From assembly GCA_001910725.1 (NCBI GenBank), contig MJGA01000007.1, positions 248,001 to 312,000 of the forward strand: a stretch of DNA of 64,000 nt, written 5' to 3'. The stretch is from Phanerodontia chrysosporium. Its lineage: Eukaryota; Basidiomycota; Agaricomycetes; Polyporales; Phanerochaetaceae. The position numbers and the translations under genes are program-made. The notes under the pieces were generated by a model. It worked only from the letters and a program-made list of their open reading frames with translations, was not told the origin of the DNA and ran no database searches. Shown here piece after piece: positions 23,496 through 35,526 of this stretch. The stretch's first letter is position 1; each line of letters begins with the position of its first letter.

Positions 23496-24796
23496 ATCTC
23501 CACGAGTGCGCCATATCGCTCTTGTCTTGGCAGCCCCGCCGCCCCGCACAGACGGTCCCGGACAGTCCGATGGCCGCCCCGCGCGTGTACTCGCGGTATA
23601 CTTTGCGTAGACCGCGACGTGAAGAGGGCACCTGCAGTGGCTAAGGTATGAGTGGAAGAGGACGATGGCCCCACCGGGAGATGGTAATTTTCCCGGTCCG
23701 CCGACTGTTCGCATATCCAACCGGGACCTGTGCCCCGAAGAGCTAGCGAGAAAATTCGCCTGCTTGCTTCCGCTTGTGCGACTTCGCCTACTGCATGACG
23801 GTGACCCTGATCTGGCTCAGGAACGCCGTGGTCTGTGATATAGCGAGCTCCTGAGGAAGCCTAGCGGGGTACCCAGGACCATGTGCAGACAGGCAGGGGC
23901 GAGGGCATTCTTCGCGGAGGATAAGCGTGCATGACCGAGACATAAACGTCTAGAAGACCACCGGCACCGAGAGGGGAGAGAAGGCCATCAACCCTATGCC
24001 CGTGTTCGTACTAGATGATCTCGAGGTGAAGTGAATGCTCGTAGGGAAAGGTAGCGAATACGCACCGAAGAGCGGCGGGAGGTGTTCACCAAGCAGCATA
24101 ATCGCGAACGCCGGAGACCGAATGAGCGTCCTCCTAACCGGGGCGGAAAGATATCGTCAAAGACGCATTTCGGCAGTACGTCCAGTAGCACTTAAGGCGG
24201 CTACGTCATGCCAGCGTCGTTAACACATGTTCAGATGCGCCACATGCTGTATATACGTGTCAGATCTCCGCACGTACGATGTGGAGGCCACGCACCCTGC
24301 CGACCACTGCAGTCTGGTCACTAAAAAGAATATCAACTCTGCCTATTCCGAGCTCCGGGTAGAGTCTTGAGAGTACCTGCATACAGCCGTTTGTAATTCT
24401 AATACCACGAGGGCTGTGATCATGGCTCACCGCGCACGTCCGGGTCCCGCAACCCAAATCGCAGTATGCCAGCCGCGCCCACGTCGCGTCGGTAATGAGT
24501 GCCATAGAGCTTGAAGATAGTGTTCTGTACTCCGCCGTATTCAGGAGAAACCAAAAGCAGGCGGAATGTTACTGAGCTCGCGTTGAGTCGTGGCGGAAGT
24601 TGGACAGGAAGAAGACGCCGTGCGGCGGCGCCTGAACTTGCGGTCACGGCATGTCGCAAATCGCGACGTGTTTGGAACGCAAGTTGGCTAAAATTCGAAT
24701 CAACCGTATATCACACTGGCCATAATAAAGATAACAACATGGTAAAATTCGGGAACGCAAAGTCGCAGCAAGGGTGCGACAAAAGACAAAAAGTAC
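23496..24796. other. intergenic
   Basis: Far upstream region of the ferric reductase, extending to tRNA-Pro. No gene recognised. Confidence 0.45.
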
Positions 24797-24882
24797 GGGC
24801 CTAGCCGGGATTTGAACCCGGGACCTCCTCCATAAGCGCCGTAGCACCCTAAGAAGGAATCATACCCCTAGACCACCAGGCC
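24797..24882 (-). tRNA. tRNA-Pro(AGG), intron-containing
   Basis: On the minus strand the acceptor is GGCCTGG/CTAGGCC. The D arm region GTCTAGGGGTATGATT is typical of eukaryotic tRNA-Pro. The anticodon stem CCTTC/GGAGG holds a loop TTAGGG..T with anticodon AGG, interrupted after position 37 by a 14 nt intron. The T arm is CCGGG TTCAAAT CCCGG. 86 nt in total. Confidence 0.93.
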
Positions 24883-25760
24883 GTTGTGAAAAAAGCCTCT
24901 TTGTATACTGTTGTAATCACGGCACTTTTCCACCCCAACACTCTCTGGAGCCAAAACGGTAGACAGGCTCTGTGTGCCACCGACTGGACATCCACCATGG
25001 CAGCCGCACGCTCTGCACCCTCGAGAATTCTGTCGGCAATATTGCAAGGTGTAGAAGATAACTGTAATTGACAAGCCCTTCAAGTTCTTACGCCCTGTGC
25101 TAGGTGCAGTACACCTACGGTCTCGTTTGCCGCGCTGCGTAGTAGTTGGACGGATATGGATAATGCAATACCGCAGTTTAGCTCTGCGCATCGTGACGTG
25201 ATAGCTCATGTCACACCCTCTCGTCACGATGCACTTGCCCGTGAGCGTGCGGCAATGCAAATACGGTTTCCGATGTTACTGCATGCTCTCAGTCAGCGTC
25301 ATACCCCCACTTTGCGCTCCTTGTGGTCTGCTTGACTTCAGGCCGCGAGGCTTTGCTTACCAGCATCCGTGGATTTTGGTGAGTGCAATGCTTGGCGTCC
25401 CGAGGCGCTGTTGAACGTGTAGGTGAGCACGGTCTCCTGCGTCAGTGCATCGATATCTGCTCTTGATTTCCTGTAATACTGTGGACTCCGGTTATGAACA
25501 TCACAGGATGCTTCCAGTCTTCTCTACTCGGAGCTGAAGATGCAAAATCTGAGTGCCACCATTGTCAAGCCGCCAGAGCACGAGGTGGGTTGACAACCTA
25601 TCAAAGCCTGACTGTCATGTATATAATTGAGGCATGTTCCACAATTAAGAGTGGCGAGAGGATGCACAGGTTGTGTGATATTGGGAAATGCGTGCCTGCG
25701 ACTACATTACACCGCCTTGAAGCACGACGTGGCTCCGAGGCAAAACATGGCAAAACAGCT
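24883..25760. other. intergenic between tRNA genes
   Basis: 5' flank of tRNA-Pro and 3' flank of tRNA-Lys copy 4. No gene recognised. Confidence 0.45.
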
Positions 25761-25867
25761 AGCCCACCGCGAGGGTCGAACTCGCAGCCTTCAGATTGCA
25801 CTCGGATCGCGTGCTTACACCCGCGCTCGTAAGAGTCTGACGCTCTATCCGATTGAGCTAGGCGGGC
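25761..25867 (-). tRNA. tRNA-Lys(CTT), intron-containing, copy 4
   Basis: Same cloverleaf as copy 1 with a 33 nt intron. T4 runs follow on the minus strand. Its 5' flank (25875-25886) shares a 12 nt block with the flank of copy 5. 107 nt. Confidence 0.95.
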
Positions 25868-27726
25868 GATACAAGCGCTCGCTTAACGATGTCCCAGTCT
25901 CGTCAAGAGTCTAGCACTCGGTTCGATCCCACCTTCTCGTCTCCTTCGTTCTTCCTCCATCCTCGACATGCAATCACAGAGCTCTACGGCAACCACAAGA
26001 CAGTGGCTTCAAATCTGTAACTTGTACCAGCAAGTTTGACTATCATATGGGCTCGCGTGCGCCGTGTCATTGACCGCCATGACTATCATTTTGACACCAT
26101 GGCCGTTATAGACTGGCTGGTGCGCTCCATAGTTAACCATGCAGCTCACGCTCTGCGTAGACATTCGGATGGCTCTAACTCGAGCATTCTCTGATTTAGA
26201 GTTTCCGTCCCGTGCTCGTAGTGCGCCGCTCCCGCGCTAGACACAGTACTGAGCCTTCTTCTGGTCCACGAAGGAAGACTCTCCATTTGGGTCCTGCGTT
26301 CTAACTACGCCGTCTGGTGAGTAACCACGTAAGCAGCGATCTGTGATGCCTCACATCTTGTTTGTCAGATAACCTGGATATCGCTGCAAGGCGCAATTAC
26401 TGGATGCCTATCGATTCTGAACCTCCAGACCTCACACGTGAAGCTAATGACGTATTAGGCTTACTTCGGCAGGCTACCATACGCTGACTTCGACGGCTAT
26501 ATGTTGCACAACTCATACTACCGGCCTTCTCCTAAACCTCACAGCGCGCGCGGAGAGTCAGTAACCCTAAAACAAATGAGGACCGTTACACCTTGAGCGT
26601 GAGGTGATAAGAGAACAGTCAGTGCATGGACCGGCCTGGCGAGTTCTGCAGCCGTAGCCATTGATAGCAGAGGTAGCTGCGGAGGCCATCAGTTCCAGGT
26701 CCCATGACCGTAATCTGCATACCCTGTTGAACGCCTTGAGGGACAGCGAGAGACCGCGCAAACTATTGAAACAGTAGGAAGACCTTTGCGTGCTAGACAG
26801 CAGATCCACGAAACGATGAGAGATAGTATTCACCGCTCGGACAGTTTGCCTTGTGGTAACTTGCGGGTGTATCACTGGAGCACCGAGATTTCGCGTATCT
26901 GAAGCTTCAAGCGGTCGCGTTCCTCCTCTGATCTACATGCGCTTTACGTTGGAACAACAGAGACACGTACATTGACTTCGTCCCGCCGAAGCGGGCAGCT
27001 GCGCTAGTAGCGCACCGTAGCGGTCCCCGAGTCGGTTGCTTTCCCCTTCGCGACGCGTCGTATGCACGGTGCATCACGACGTGTTCAGGGCTGAGCGTGT
27101 ATCATCAGCGAAAATCGCGCATGGAGGAGACAATGAGGTCGATTGGCCGAGGCGGGAATCCGATTCGGGTCCGGTGTCGGACAACAGTGCCCACGTGGCC
27201 GCCACGAAGCCCGCGTCTACGCCCGGGATTCTCCTCGGACCCTAACCCAGGCCTTGGCACTTTCTGCGGGGTCGCACGACGTGCCCATTCCCACACCAGA
27301 AGCTTCTCCCTGCAAGCTTCGTTGAGGCTCGTGCGAACATTCTGGAGCTTGAAGATAGGGATGGCTCATAGCGTCGTCAAGGTTTCCTCCTGTTCGCTGG
27401 CAGTGCTCACTGCGGTGGCGACAGGTGCTGACTGAAGCTGTGGGCCTGCGGCAGCCCATTGCATCAAGGTTTCCCAATAAGCAGTTAGTCTACAGCCTAT
27501 CAGAGACGGTGAACGCCCTGTGTGCTCGGCCAACTTCACCGTTGAGTTTAGACCAGAGCGAGAGTGTGCACGTTTGACGCAATCTCGCTGACACATCCCC
27601 GCACGTAATTACTATTACTCAGGACGAACTGCTTATGCGTGGGATGCCATCAGGGACGTATAAGACCATGGGGTGGGAGAACCAGGAGCATTGTGTATTC
27701 CCAGGCCGACGATACCCGCAACGACA
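25868..27726. other. gene-poor stretch
   Basis: 1.86 kb upstream of the FSP1-like gene. Open frames at about 26567-26875 (-) and 27097-27435 (+) lack motifs or splice structure. Nothing recognised. Confidence 0.4.
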
Positions 27727-29074
27727 ATGTCGAAGAAAACGGACGCTCAGAAGAAGAACGTCGTCGTCGTCGGGGGCGGCTACGCTGGCATCCATGCAGC
27801 GGAGTACCTCGCAAAGCAGCTCGACCGCACACAGTACAACCTCATCCTGCTCAACCCACGCCCGTACTATCTGCACCTCGTCGCCGCGCTGCGCATGGTC
27901 GTCTCCGAGGCGGGCAAGCTCGAGGAGCGCGCGCTTATCCCGTACGACCGCCTGCCCGGCGTGACGTTCGTGCAGGGCACGCTCGCAGAGATCGAGGAGA
28001 CCGCGCCCGGCAAGGGTGGCGTGCTCGTGCTCACGAACGGCGAGCACATCGAGTATGCCGCGCTCGTCCTCGCGACCGGCTCCAAGTGGCAGGGGCCCCT
28101 CGCGTTCGGCGACTCGGACGAGGAGGTGCGCGAGCACGTCAAGCTCTGGCGCGAGCGGTTCGCGCGCGCAAAGAACGTCCTGATCGTGGGAGGTGGCGCG
28201 GTTGGCATTGGTAAGGAGCCTCACTGTTTGACTGCGATACATGGCTCACCCGTGCACAGAGCTCGCAGGAGAGATCCTCGACGCCTACCCGGTGCGTATG
28301 GCGCGACGCGGGTTCTCTATGGCGCCACGGCTGACGGCATACGCTAGAATACGAAAGTGACGATCGTGCACAGCGGGACGCGTCTTCTGAACGATGTCTA
28401 CCCAGACAAGTTCCGGAAGGCTATGGAGGAAAAGGTCGCCGCGCGCGGCGTGGCGCTCATCGACCAGGACTACGTCGACGTCTTCCCCGAGCCGCTCACA
28501 CCGACGGACGTCACGACGCGGAAAGGCAAGACGCTCGCGGGCGTCGACCTCGTGGTGCGTGTCCCTCTCGTACATCTACCCTCATTCCCAGTGCTGACCG
28601 CTGCTGCACAGATCCCGGCATTCGGCTCGCGCCCAAACACAGGCGCGCTGGGCACGCTCGGCGCGGTGTGCTCACGCCCGAGGGCTTCGTGAAGGTGCTC
28701 CCGACGCTCGAGGTGCCCGACCACCCGGGCGTGTTCGCTGCGGGCGACATCCTCGATTGGCGCGAGCAGAAGCAAGCGGGCAAGGTCATGGGCCACGCCG
28801 CGGTCGTTGCCGCGAACGTCGTCGCGTTCCTCCAGGGCCGCCCCCAGAAGAAGGTCTACAAAGGCTCGATCGAGATGATCATCATACCCGTCGGCAGGGT
28901 AAGTCTCGGTTTTGCGTCTGCGTGGGGTGGGTGTGTACTGACGGGCGTGTCCAGACGATTGGCGGTGGATACTTTGATGTGCTCTGGGGTATCACGGTTG
29001 GCAACTGGTTGAGCAGCATCATCAAGGGCAAGGATCTGCTCATAGGTATGGCGAGGGGCAAGCTTCACTACTGA
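27727..29074 (+). CDS. FSP1/AIF-like FAD-NAD(P)H oxidoreductase
   Basis: Five exons: 27727-28210, 28260-28291, 28348-28554, 28612-28898 and 28955-29074. The FAD loop is KNVVVVGGGYAGIHAAEYLA. YAALVLATGSKWQG is the second FAD motif, NVLIVGGGAVGIELAGE the NAD(P) loop (intron inside it), IPAFGSRPNTGAL the middle motif, and PGVFAAGDILDW the C-terminal FAD contact. The layout matches AMID/FSP1-type quinone reductases of the pyridine nucleotide-disulphide oxidoreductase fold. The exact substrate is unknown. One break: at 28665-28666 the frame is lost unless a GG run is GGG, after which VLTPEGFVKVLPTLEVPDHP reads on. Exons total 1130 nt; one added base gives 377 codons. No N-terminal targeting signal is evident. 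Confidence 0.88.
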
Positions 29075-29582
29075 TTTCCTACATCTACTTCTCTGCATCT
29101 GCTTGGTTTTCTTCCTGCTTCTCCCATGGCGTGTTTAGAACATTCCTGCTACTGTATGCTCTGTAGTTAGTACGATTCCCTGCATAACGACTATGCTTCA
29201 AGCATTTGGATGGATGGCAGTCGAATATCGCGGGCATGCTCGATAGATGTGTTCAATTGCACGGGCGTACTGGTCGCCATCGATCTTCGCAAGTGGCGGT
29301 GCTTCGAAGGTTGGTACGTGTCATGGCCGTTTGACCAGCAACAAGCGAGTAAAGGTTATGAGAACCCTCGCGTGCCGTTCGACGAGTCTCTTCTCTGATG
29401 CATTGTAGGTGGTCATTCGATACCCGTGATCGCTGGCAATGCATCGTCTGCGTGTAGAAGCCAGCGAGAAGCCATTGTATACGCAATCGATTGAGGATAA
29501 AGATGTTACAGCTTGATCAATGCTACAATTTGAGTCGTAGTAGTCGTATGCGCATCCTGCCAGATTATGCGGGTGTGCGTCA
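29075..29582. other. intergenic between convergent genes
   Basis: 3' flanks of the FSP1-like gene and of MMS2. No gene seen. Confidence 0.5.
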
Positions 29583-30191
29583 TTAGAAGAAGGTGCTTCC
29601 TTCTGGTGGCTGGGGGAGCTTCCGGTTGCTGAAGGATGCCATCTCCCTACGGACGCGAGCATTAGCACGACTGCGAGCTCGCATAGGGCCAGCATACGCA
29701 CCTTCGGATCTCTACTAGCACAGTCTCAATGCTATTCTGCCTGGTCCAGTTGGCGAGAACGGGAAGCTTCGACGGGTCGACCTTGCCGTCGACCTGGCTG
29801 ACAAATGGCAGGTTCACGCGCGAGACAAACTGCACGGTCGGCGGGCGTTCAGGGTAGTCCTCGCCACAGGTGATCTTGAGGCTGTAAATGCGGTTCTCGT
29901 GCACGGTCTGCGCAGGGACACAAAGCGTCAGCGGGGCAGCGGAGATGGGGGCGATCGCGTGTGTGCAGTGCCCGAGCACAGAGCACGTACATGGCCGGGG
30001 CCGATGATGGTGCCGTTCCAGTGACTCATCATGATATCGTCCGAGTCCTCGAGTCCGTACGAGCACGAGCCATCGCCGATGCCCTTCTCGCCCTTCTCGA
30101 GCTCCTCGAGCAGGCGGAAATTGCGGGGGACTAGTCTGCACGGTCAGCACGGTGCAAGCTGTACGGGCGCTGGGGGCGCACCTTTGGCCAT
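29583..30191 (-). CDS. MMS2: ubiquitin-conjugating enzyme variant Mms2
   Basis: Non-catalytic partner of Ubc13 in making Lys63-linked ubiquitin chains (DNA-damage tolerance). Exon 1 encodes only MAK plus one base (start 30191). After an intron ending ACTAG the protein reads [40 protein letters not shown], an intron after [64 protein letters not shown], and a last exon with [17 protein letters not shown] and TAA at 29583-29585. No active-site Cys is present at the E2 position, as expected for a UEV. It starts 299 bp from the divergent HSE1. Confidence 0.93.
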
Positions 30192-30490
30192 CGTCGGTGT
30201 GCGTGGGGTGGAGGTGAGAGGCCGTCGCTGCAGACGAGGCGAGCCAGGTCGGGCACGTCACGGTCACATTCCACGCGTGCTAGGGTTAGCAACCCTACGC
30301 GCAAGTTGCGCAGCGGGGCCGGAAACATACCGCATAGGGCAAGTCTACACGAGAAATACCCGACTGGGGAGGTTCCATCCCCGCATCTGATGGGCTTCGT
30401 GACATGTCACGCGCCATTACCGCATCGCCTCGCTCAGCGATCCCATCCACCGCAGCTTGCTCCTCTGCATTCGCCCTCATCTGTTTCACG

Positions 30491-33436
30491 ATGTTTCGAG
30501 CTGGTCAGACAAACCCTTACGACGAGATTGTCGGTGCGTATCCTTCCCGGATTTTAGATATCTGCATGGCACTCACTGCGCAATAGCAAAGACGACGGAT
30601 GAGAACCTTACAAGCGAGAACTGGGAGCTTATCCTAAATCTGTGCGACAAGGTACAAGAAGAAGGGGAGCAAGGGTCAGTTCTGTCAAGTGTTACGTCGT
30701 TGAGGTGGCTCACCTCAGCGCGTACGCAGAGCGCGAAATGTCATTGCGGCAATCTTAAAGCGACTGGCGCACAGGACATCCAATGTCCAGCTTTACACAC
30801 TGACCCTCGCAGAATCGCTGACGAAGAACTGCGGAATTGAAGTACACAGAGAGGTTGCATCCCGTGCCTTTACACAGGGCCTAGAGAGACTGATCACGGA
30901 CCGGGTACGCTTTTCGTTGCGTCGCTCTCTTCCTGTGGTCTAACCTACGAGTGCGGTAGCATACTCATGACAAAGTACGACGCAGAGCACTGGGACTCAT
31001 CGCAGCATGGACCGCAGAGTTTGAGAAGGATCCGTCGTTGGGCATCATGGAGGAATGTTACACGAGTTTGAAGTCCAAGGGTGCGCAAGCTAGCGTCGTC
31101 AATAGCTTACAGAGAGCTTACGCGTATCTGGGCAGGCTACAAATTCGAGACTCCCAACGAACCCCCACCGCCCGAAGTTGATGACGACATCCGTCGCAGA
31201 GAGGAAGAGGAGCTGCAACGCGTGCTCGAGATGTCGATGCAAGACAAGGGCGGTCGTACTCAGTGGAACCAGTACTCGCTCGCATCCTCCAGCGGCGCAG
31301 GAAGCTCTGCTGCGCCTGCCCCGCACGCAGGAACGACCCCGACCCCCGCAGGCAGCTCCGCAGCGCGGCCAACGTACGGCGGCTACGTGCCATCTGCAAG
31401 CCCCGCAGTATCAGGAGAGCCTGCTCGGGTCGCAACGCCTACGCGGTCGTACAGCACTGCAAGCGTCGCCAGTGCGGCAAGCGCAGTCACTGCGAGCCCT
31501 GCCCCGTCAATCCGCTCGCAGGACAGCAGCACGCAGATCGTGACACGCGTACGTGCGTTGCACACCTTTGAGCCGACGGAACCTGGCGAGCTAGCCTTCG
31601 AGAAAGGCGACATCATTAAAGTCGTCGACCGTGGTTACAAGGACTGGTGGCGCGGACAGCTCAAGGGCCGCACAGGCATCTTCCCTGTCAACTACGTCGT
31701 AAGTCCATATGGTCGTTGTAGATATGTGGATGCTGATGTTCCCACAGGAGCCGCTGCCCGAACCAACTGCTGCAGAGATCGCTAGGGAGGCCGAGCAAGA
31801 GGCAGCGGTGTTTGCTCAGGCGGCGAATGTCGACCGCCTGCTGACTCTGCTGCGTCAAATGGACCCTGCGAAAGATAACTTGGCGGATAACGAAGAGATC
31901 CAGGTTCGTGTTGAGCCTTCCCGCATATACACACGCACTAAGCGATGTTTCAGGAACTTTACCGGTCATGCATGAGTTTAAGGCCTAAGATCGTCAAGCT
32001 CATTGACAAGTACAGCCAAAAGCGAGGTCAGCCATTCTCCGCCCATTGTCTATTGCCGGTTCTGCTTACTGATATCTTCCGCCTAGCCGATCTTGTTACC
32101 ATGAATGAAACGTTTGTTAAGGCCCGTTCCATCTTTGACCGCATGATGGAAGAGAGCTTGGCTCGCCACACATCCAGTGAGTAGACCGCATGTATCTACT
32201 GTATCTCGCGCCCTCATCCGTGAGTTAGGCTACGATCCTCGGGGTGTATACGGGCAGTCGCCCTACCCTCGACCTGACTCCCGGGCACAGTCGTACGGGT
32301 GGCCTCCATCCATGTACGAGCAGCCCGGCTACGGTGCATATCCGCCGCCTGCAGGCCCTTATCCTCCCCCTGGCCCTGATCATGGCTACCCTGGCGGCCC
32401 ACCGCCTGTCCAGCCATACGTCGATCCTGCTGCGTACCAGCAGCCCGGTGCCTATCCGCCGCAACCCTACGGTGCGCCTGTCGCGCCGTCGCCTTATGGC
32501 GCACCCGGCCCGGTGCCCCAGGTGCCATCATATCCGCCTGGCCCTACCCCTCAGCAAGTCGCACCGCACGGCCAGCCTGTCTCTCCGGGGCTGGAACCCG
32601 CACACCCGCCACAGCAGCATCCGATCCAGCACCAGCCACCCATTTCGCAGCAGCAGCCTGCTCAGCAGCCACATCCCATGCAGTCGCCTCCGGCGCAACC
32701 GCCTGCACAGACGCCCATGCAGCAACAACCGTTGGCGGCCCAACAGCCTGCCCCTGCAGATCAACCTGCCAGCCAACCTGCCGCCGCTGCTCCACAGATT
32801 CAGGTTCAGCAGCAGCAGCAACCCACACAGCCGCCTTCTGGTCCGCCGTATGTCTACGATCCGAACATGACCTATCCCGATGCGAACGTGCAGGCATGGG
32901 CGCGGTACTACGCGGGAGGTGGAACGGATCCCACTGGCGCAGTATATTTCCTCTCCGTGCCTGGTGTCAAGGAACCGTCGTCGTCGGCCACCTCTCCCAC
33001 CTCAGAACACCCCGCCAGCCGCTCGCCGACCCTTGCCTCGACCGCCCCGCTGAACCTTCACCGCGGAACCGCGCAGCCTGGGGGCGCGGCTCCAGCCTCT
33101 GCTGCCCCTGGCTCGCCTGGCGCGCAGCACTCCACGCCGCAGTCCTTCTACCAGGCGCACCCGAGCGAGCCGAACGCATCGAGCGGGAGCCTCGCCTCGG
33201 CGCCGGGTGGGCAGCCCGCCGGTGCATACGGCGCGTCGCCGTACCCCGGCCCCGGTGGATACGCCCCACCCGGCAGTGCGCCGCCCGCGTCTGAGCAGCA
33301 ACATGCGTGGGCGAGCTCGTACAGCAGTCTCCCTGGACAGTTCGCCGCGCTAAGCGTCGGTGGTGAGGCTGGTGCCCAGCCGAGCCCTGCACCGCAGCCC
33401 GCTGCTGGCGCACAGGGCGTTGGCGCACCCGCGTGA
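30491..33436 (+). CDS. HSE1: Hse1, ESCRT-0 subunit (STAM homologue)
   Basis: Start [14 protein letters not shown] at 30491. The VHS domain spans the first exons ([60 protein letters not shown]). A ubiquitin-interacting motif follows at [18 protein letters not shown] Ser/Ala/Pro linker leads to an SH3 domain ([40 protein letters not shown]). The GAT-like helices are [39 protein letters not shown] and [19 protein letters not shown]. The tail (32.2-33.4 kb) is Pro/Gln/Tyr/Gly-rich and disordered, ending GAQGVGAPA. With Vps27 it sorts ubiquitylated cargo at endosomes; Vps27 is not in the window. Domain order is exactly that of Hse1. Confidence 0.93.
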
Positions 33437-34225
33437 GCCGCATGTCCTGCCTGAGGACTCGAAGAGTGCGAGGGAAGGGCTGTGTCGGGTCGTGTTTGGT
33501 GAAGGGTATGCAGGCGGCCGTGGATGTAGGAGGATCTTTGGATATATCCCTGGAGATTGTACAAGGTCGGGAACTCGGACAATTGTATCGATTCTTTTTA
33601 TGATTATTCCTCGGATGATCGCCTGAGAGACTGGTTGGGCTCGACGTCGACTCACGTCCAGAGATCATCCATCGGGGTAGATCCAACGCGAAAGTTTGCT
33701 AAAAGACACGTTCCGCATCTTTGTTCGTCGTCAGACTGCATATCCGAGGTGCAACTCGCCTTCCGACCCCTTACCTTGCGGGTATCTTCTTCTGCAGGTT
33801 GCTCGCTAAGTTCTTCGATAACGGTGGGACACATGACGCTGCTACTCTAGGATATAGTCAGTGCTCCCCTTACGTCGGCCGTCAGTCAAAGAACTGCCCA
33901 CGGGTGCATGCTTCCGACGGCCGGGGTGCTAACAATTGATAGAACAGGGAGACCTCGAAAGCGGTAGTCCAGTTTGTCCTCTGTACATGTCATCTCGACT
34001 CCTAACACTGCTCGAAGATCTCCAGGGTGTGCGGGTGGGCACTGGAGTCACTAAGGATCTTGCTCACACTAGCCGCACCAAGTTGTGCCAGACGAGAACA
34101 CAGAAAGCGTTCAACGTGCGATACTGTTGCGGCTGCAGTCCGGCAACACAGTCCCCCATTGTGAACGAACAGGTCGTTTCCTTCGTCGGTTGTCCGTTGG
34201 TGGCACAAAAAGTAGTAAAACGACT
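33437..34225. other. intergenic
   Basis: 3' flank of HSE1 and of tRNA-Lys copy 5. No gene recognised. Confidence 0.45.
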
Positions 34226-34331
34226 AGCCCACCGCGAGGGTCGAACTCGCAGCCTTCAGATCACACTTGATCGCGTGCTTACACCCGCGCTCGTAAGAGT
34301 CTGACGCTCTATCCGATTGAGCTAGGCGGGC
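34226..34331 (-). tRNA. tRNA-Lys(CTT), intron-containing, copy 5
   Basis: Mature part identical in layout to the other copies. The intron is 32 nt and the most diverged (one base lost plus substitutions in its 3' half). T4-T5 runs follow on the minus strand. Its 5' flank (34339-34350) shares the 12 nt block found beside copy 4. 106 nt. Confidence 0.94.
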
Positions 34332-34692
34332 GTTGAAGGCGCTCGCTTAATGGTAGCCCATCAATCCAACCCAGGTTCTGGCAGTGACCCCAGCTCAGGA
34401 CGTACGAATCAGTAAGGCACAGCAAAATATTTATGCAAGCGTGAGGTCAAAGCAGTTCTAAATTGCAGACTTACTCTACCCTGATACAATGCTGTAGATC
34501 GAGTATACAGCAATCAGTGGTCCATTACAGTCATTCTGGCAAGAACTCGTTTCCCCGAACATCATGCCCGCGTGCGTAGGATACAATGCTTTCTTCATAG
34601 CTAGTTATGCGGCGACGGCCGAAGGTCGAATGCCTGTCAAGTATATGCCGTCCGCTACAGCAGGGACGTCATCAGTCAAAGCGTTCATGAAC
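34332..34692. other. intergenic
   Basis: 5' flank of tRNA-Lys copy 5 and 3' flank of the KNH-like gene. No gene seen. Confidence 0.5.
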
Positions 34693-35526
34693 CTAGTGGG
34701 AGCTCACGATAGAGATGTGCATCCGGTAGGGGGCCGTGTAGGAATTTTGACGGTGTGTAATTACCATAAGAGATACCTGCGATGGTCCCGGTGCCATCGT
34801 ACTGCGGTCTGCACGGCCGCAGGTCTTGGACGGAGCCGCGGGGCGATGGATTGCTGGAGACGTCCCTGCGGCATGCATGGGTGAAGCTGTGGTGGGAAAT
34901 CTGGCTGAGCAATACCATGAATCCACACCCACTCCATTCGTCTTCCGGATGGAAGCGTCGCCGTCCGACATCGCTAGTTCTGAAATCGTGTAGCGCGGCT
35001 CGATCGCGAAGATACCGCTGCTGGGCCCGTCGACGCCGCCCACTGTGCGCACATAGTCAGCCACATCGGGGTTTGCAGAGAGGGCTCGCGCTGTGCTTCG
35101 TACTGACTTACGATGAGATACGAGCCGCTCTCGACGGGCGGCACGGCGAAGCCGACTGCACCTGTGTGGGGGTCGACGTCCTGTGCGAGGTTGGCGATGA
35201 ACTGGGCGAGGCCGACGGTGGTATTGCGGTACAAGTCTATGCGCGGAACAACGGGTGCTTCGTCGGGCACGAGCGACGCATCCCTGGGGAAGTCAGAGAT
35301 GCTGCACAACGAGATGCGCGGTGAGGACGTACCACATCACGGTCGCGTTGTCGCCTACAGTCAGGATGTCTCCGGGAGCCGGGCGTATTGGTGTAAGAGC
35401 GAGTGCGTCGGCTGCCACCAACAATGGCCGTGCGGTTGGCCCGAGGAAGGCCTCGCGCGACGCGTAGCCCAAGCTGGCGAATAGGGCGAACACAATGAAG
35501 GACGCTCGAAGTGGCGGGGTCGTCAT
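34693..35526 (-). CDS. secreted Kre9/KNH-like protein, copy A
   Basis: Start 35526 gives a signal peptide (LRASFIVFALFASLGYA). The family core LTPIRPAPGDILTVGDNATV is followed by SDFPRDASLVPDEAPVVPRI, DLYRNTTVGLAQFIANLAQD and FAVPPVESGSYLI, then VGGVDGPSSGIFAIEPRYTI. This is the Ig-like Kre9_KNH fold of fungal secreted or GPI-anchored cell-surface proteins; molecular role unknown. Exons: 35526-35333, 35301-35112 and 35042-34693. The second donor reads ATC|GTAAGT, but the paralogue at 48.6 kb has a phase-1 intron here. One missing G (35111) restores phase 1 and makes 735 nt (244 aa). A long tail after the domain, ending HISIVSSH, is unlike the short paralogue. Confidence 0.75.
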
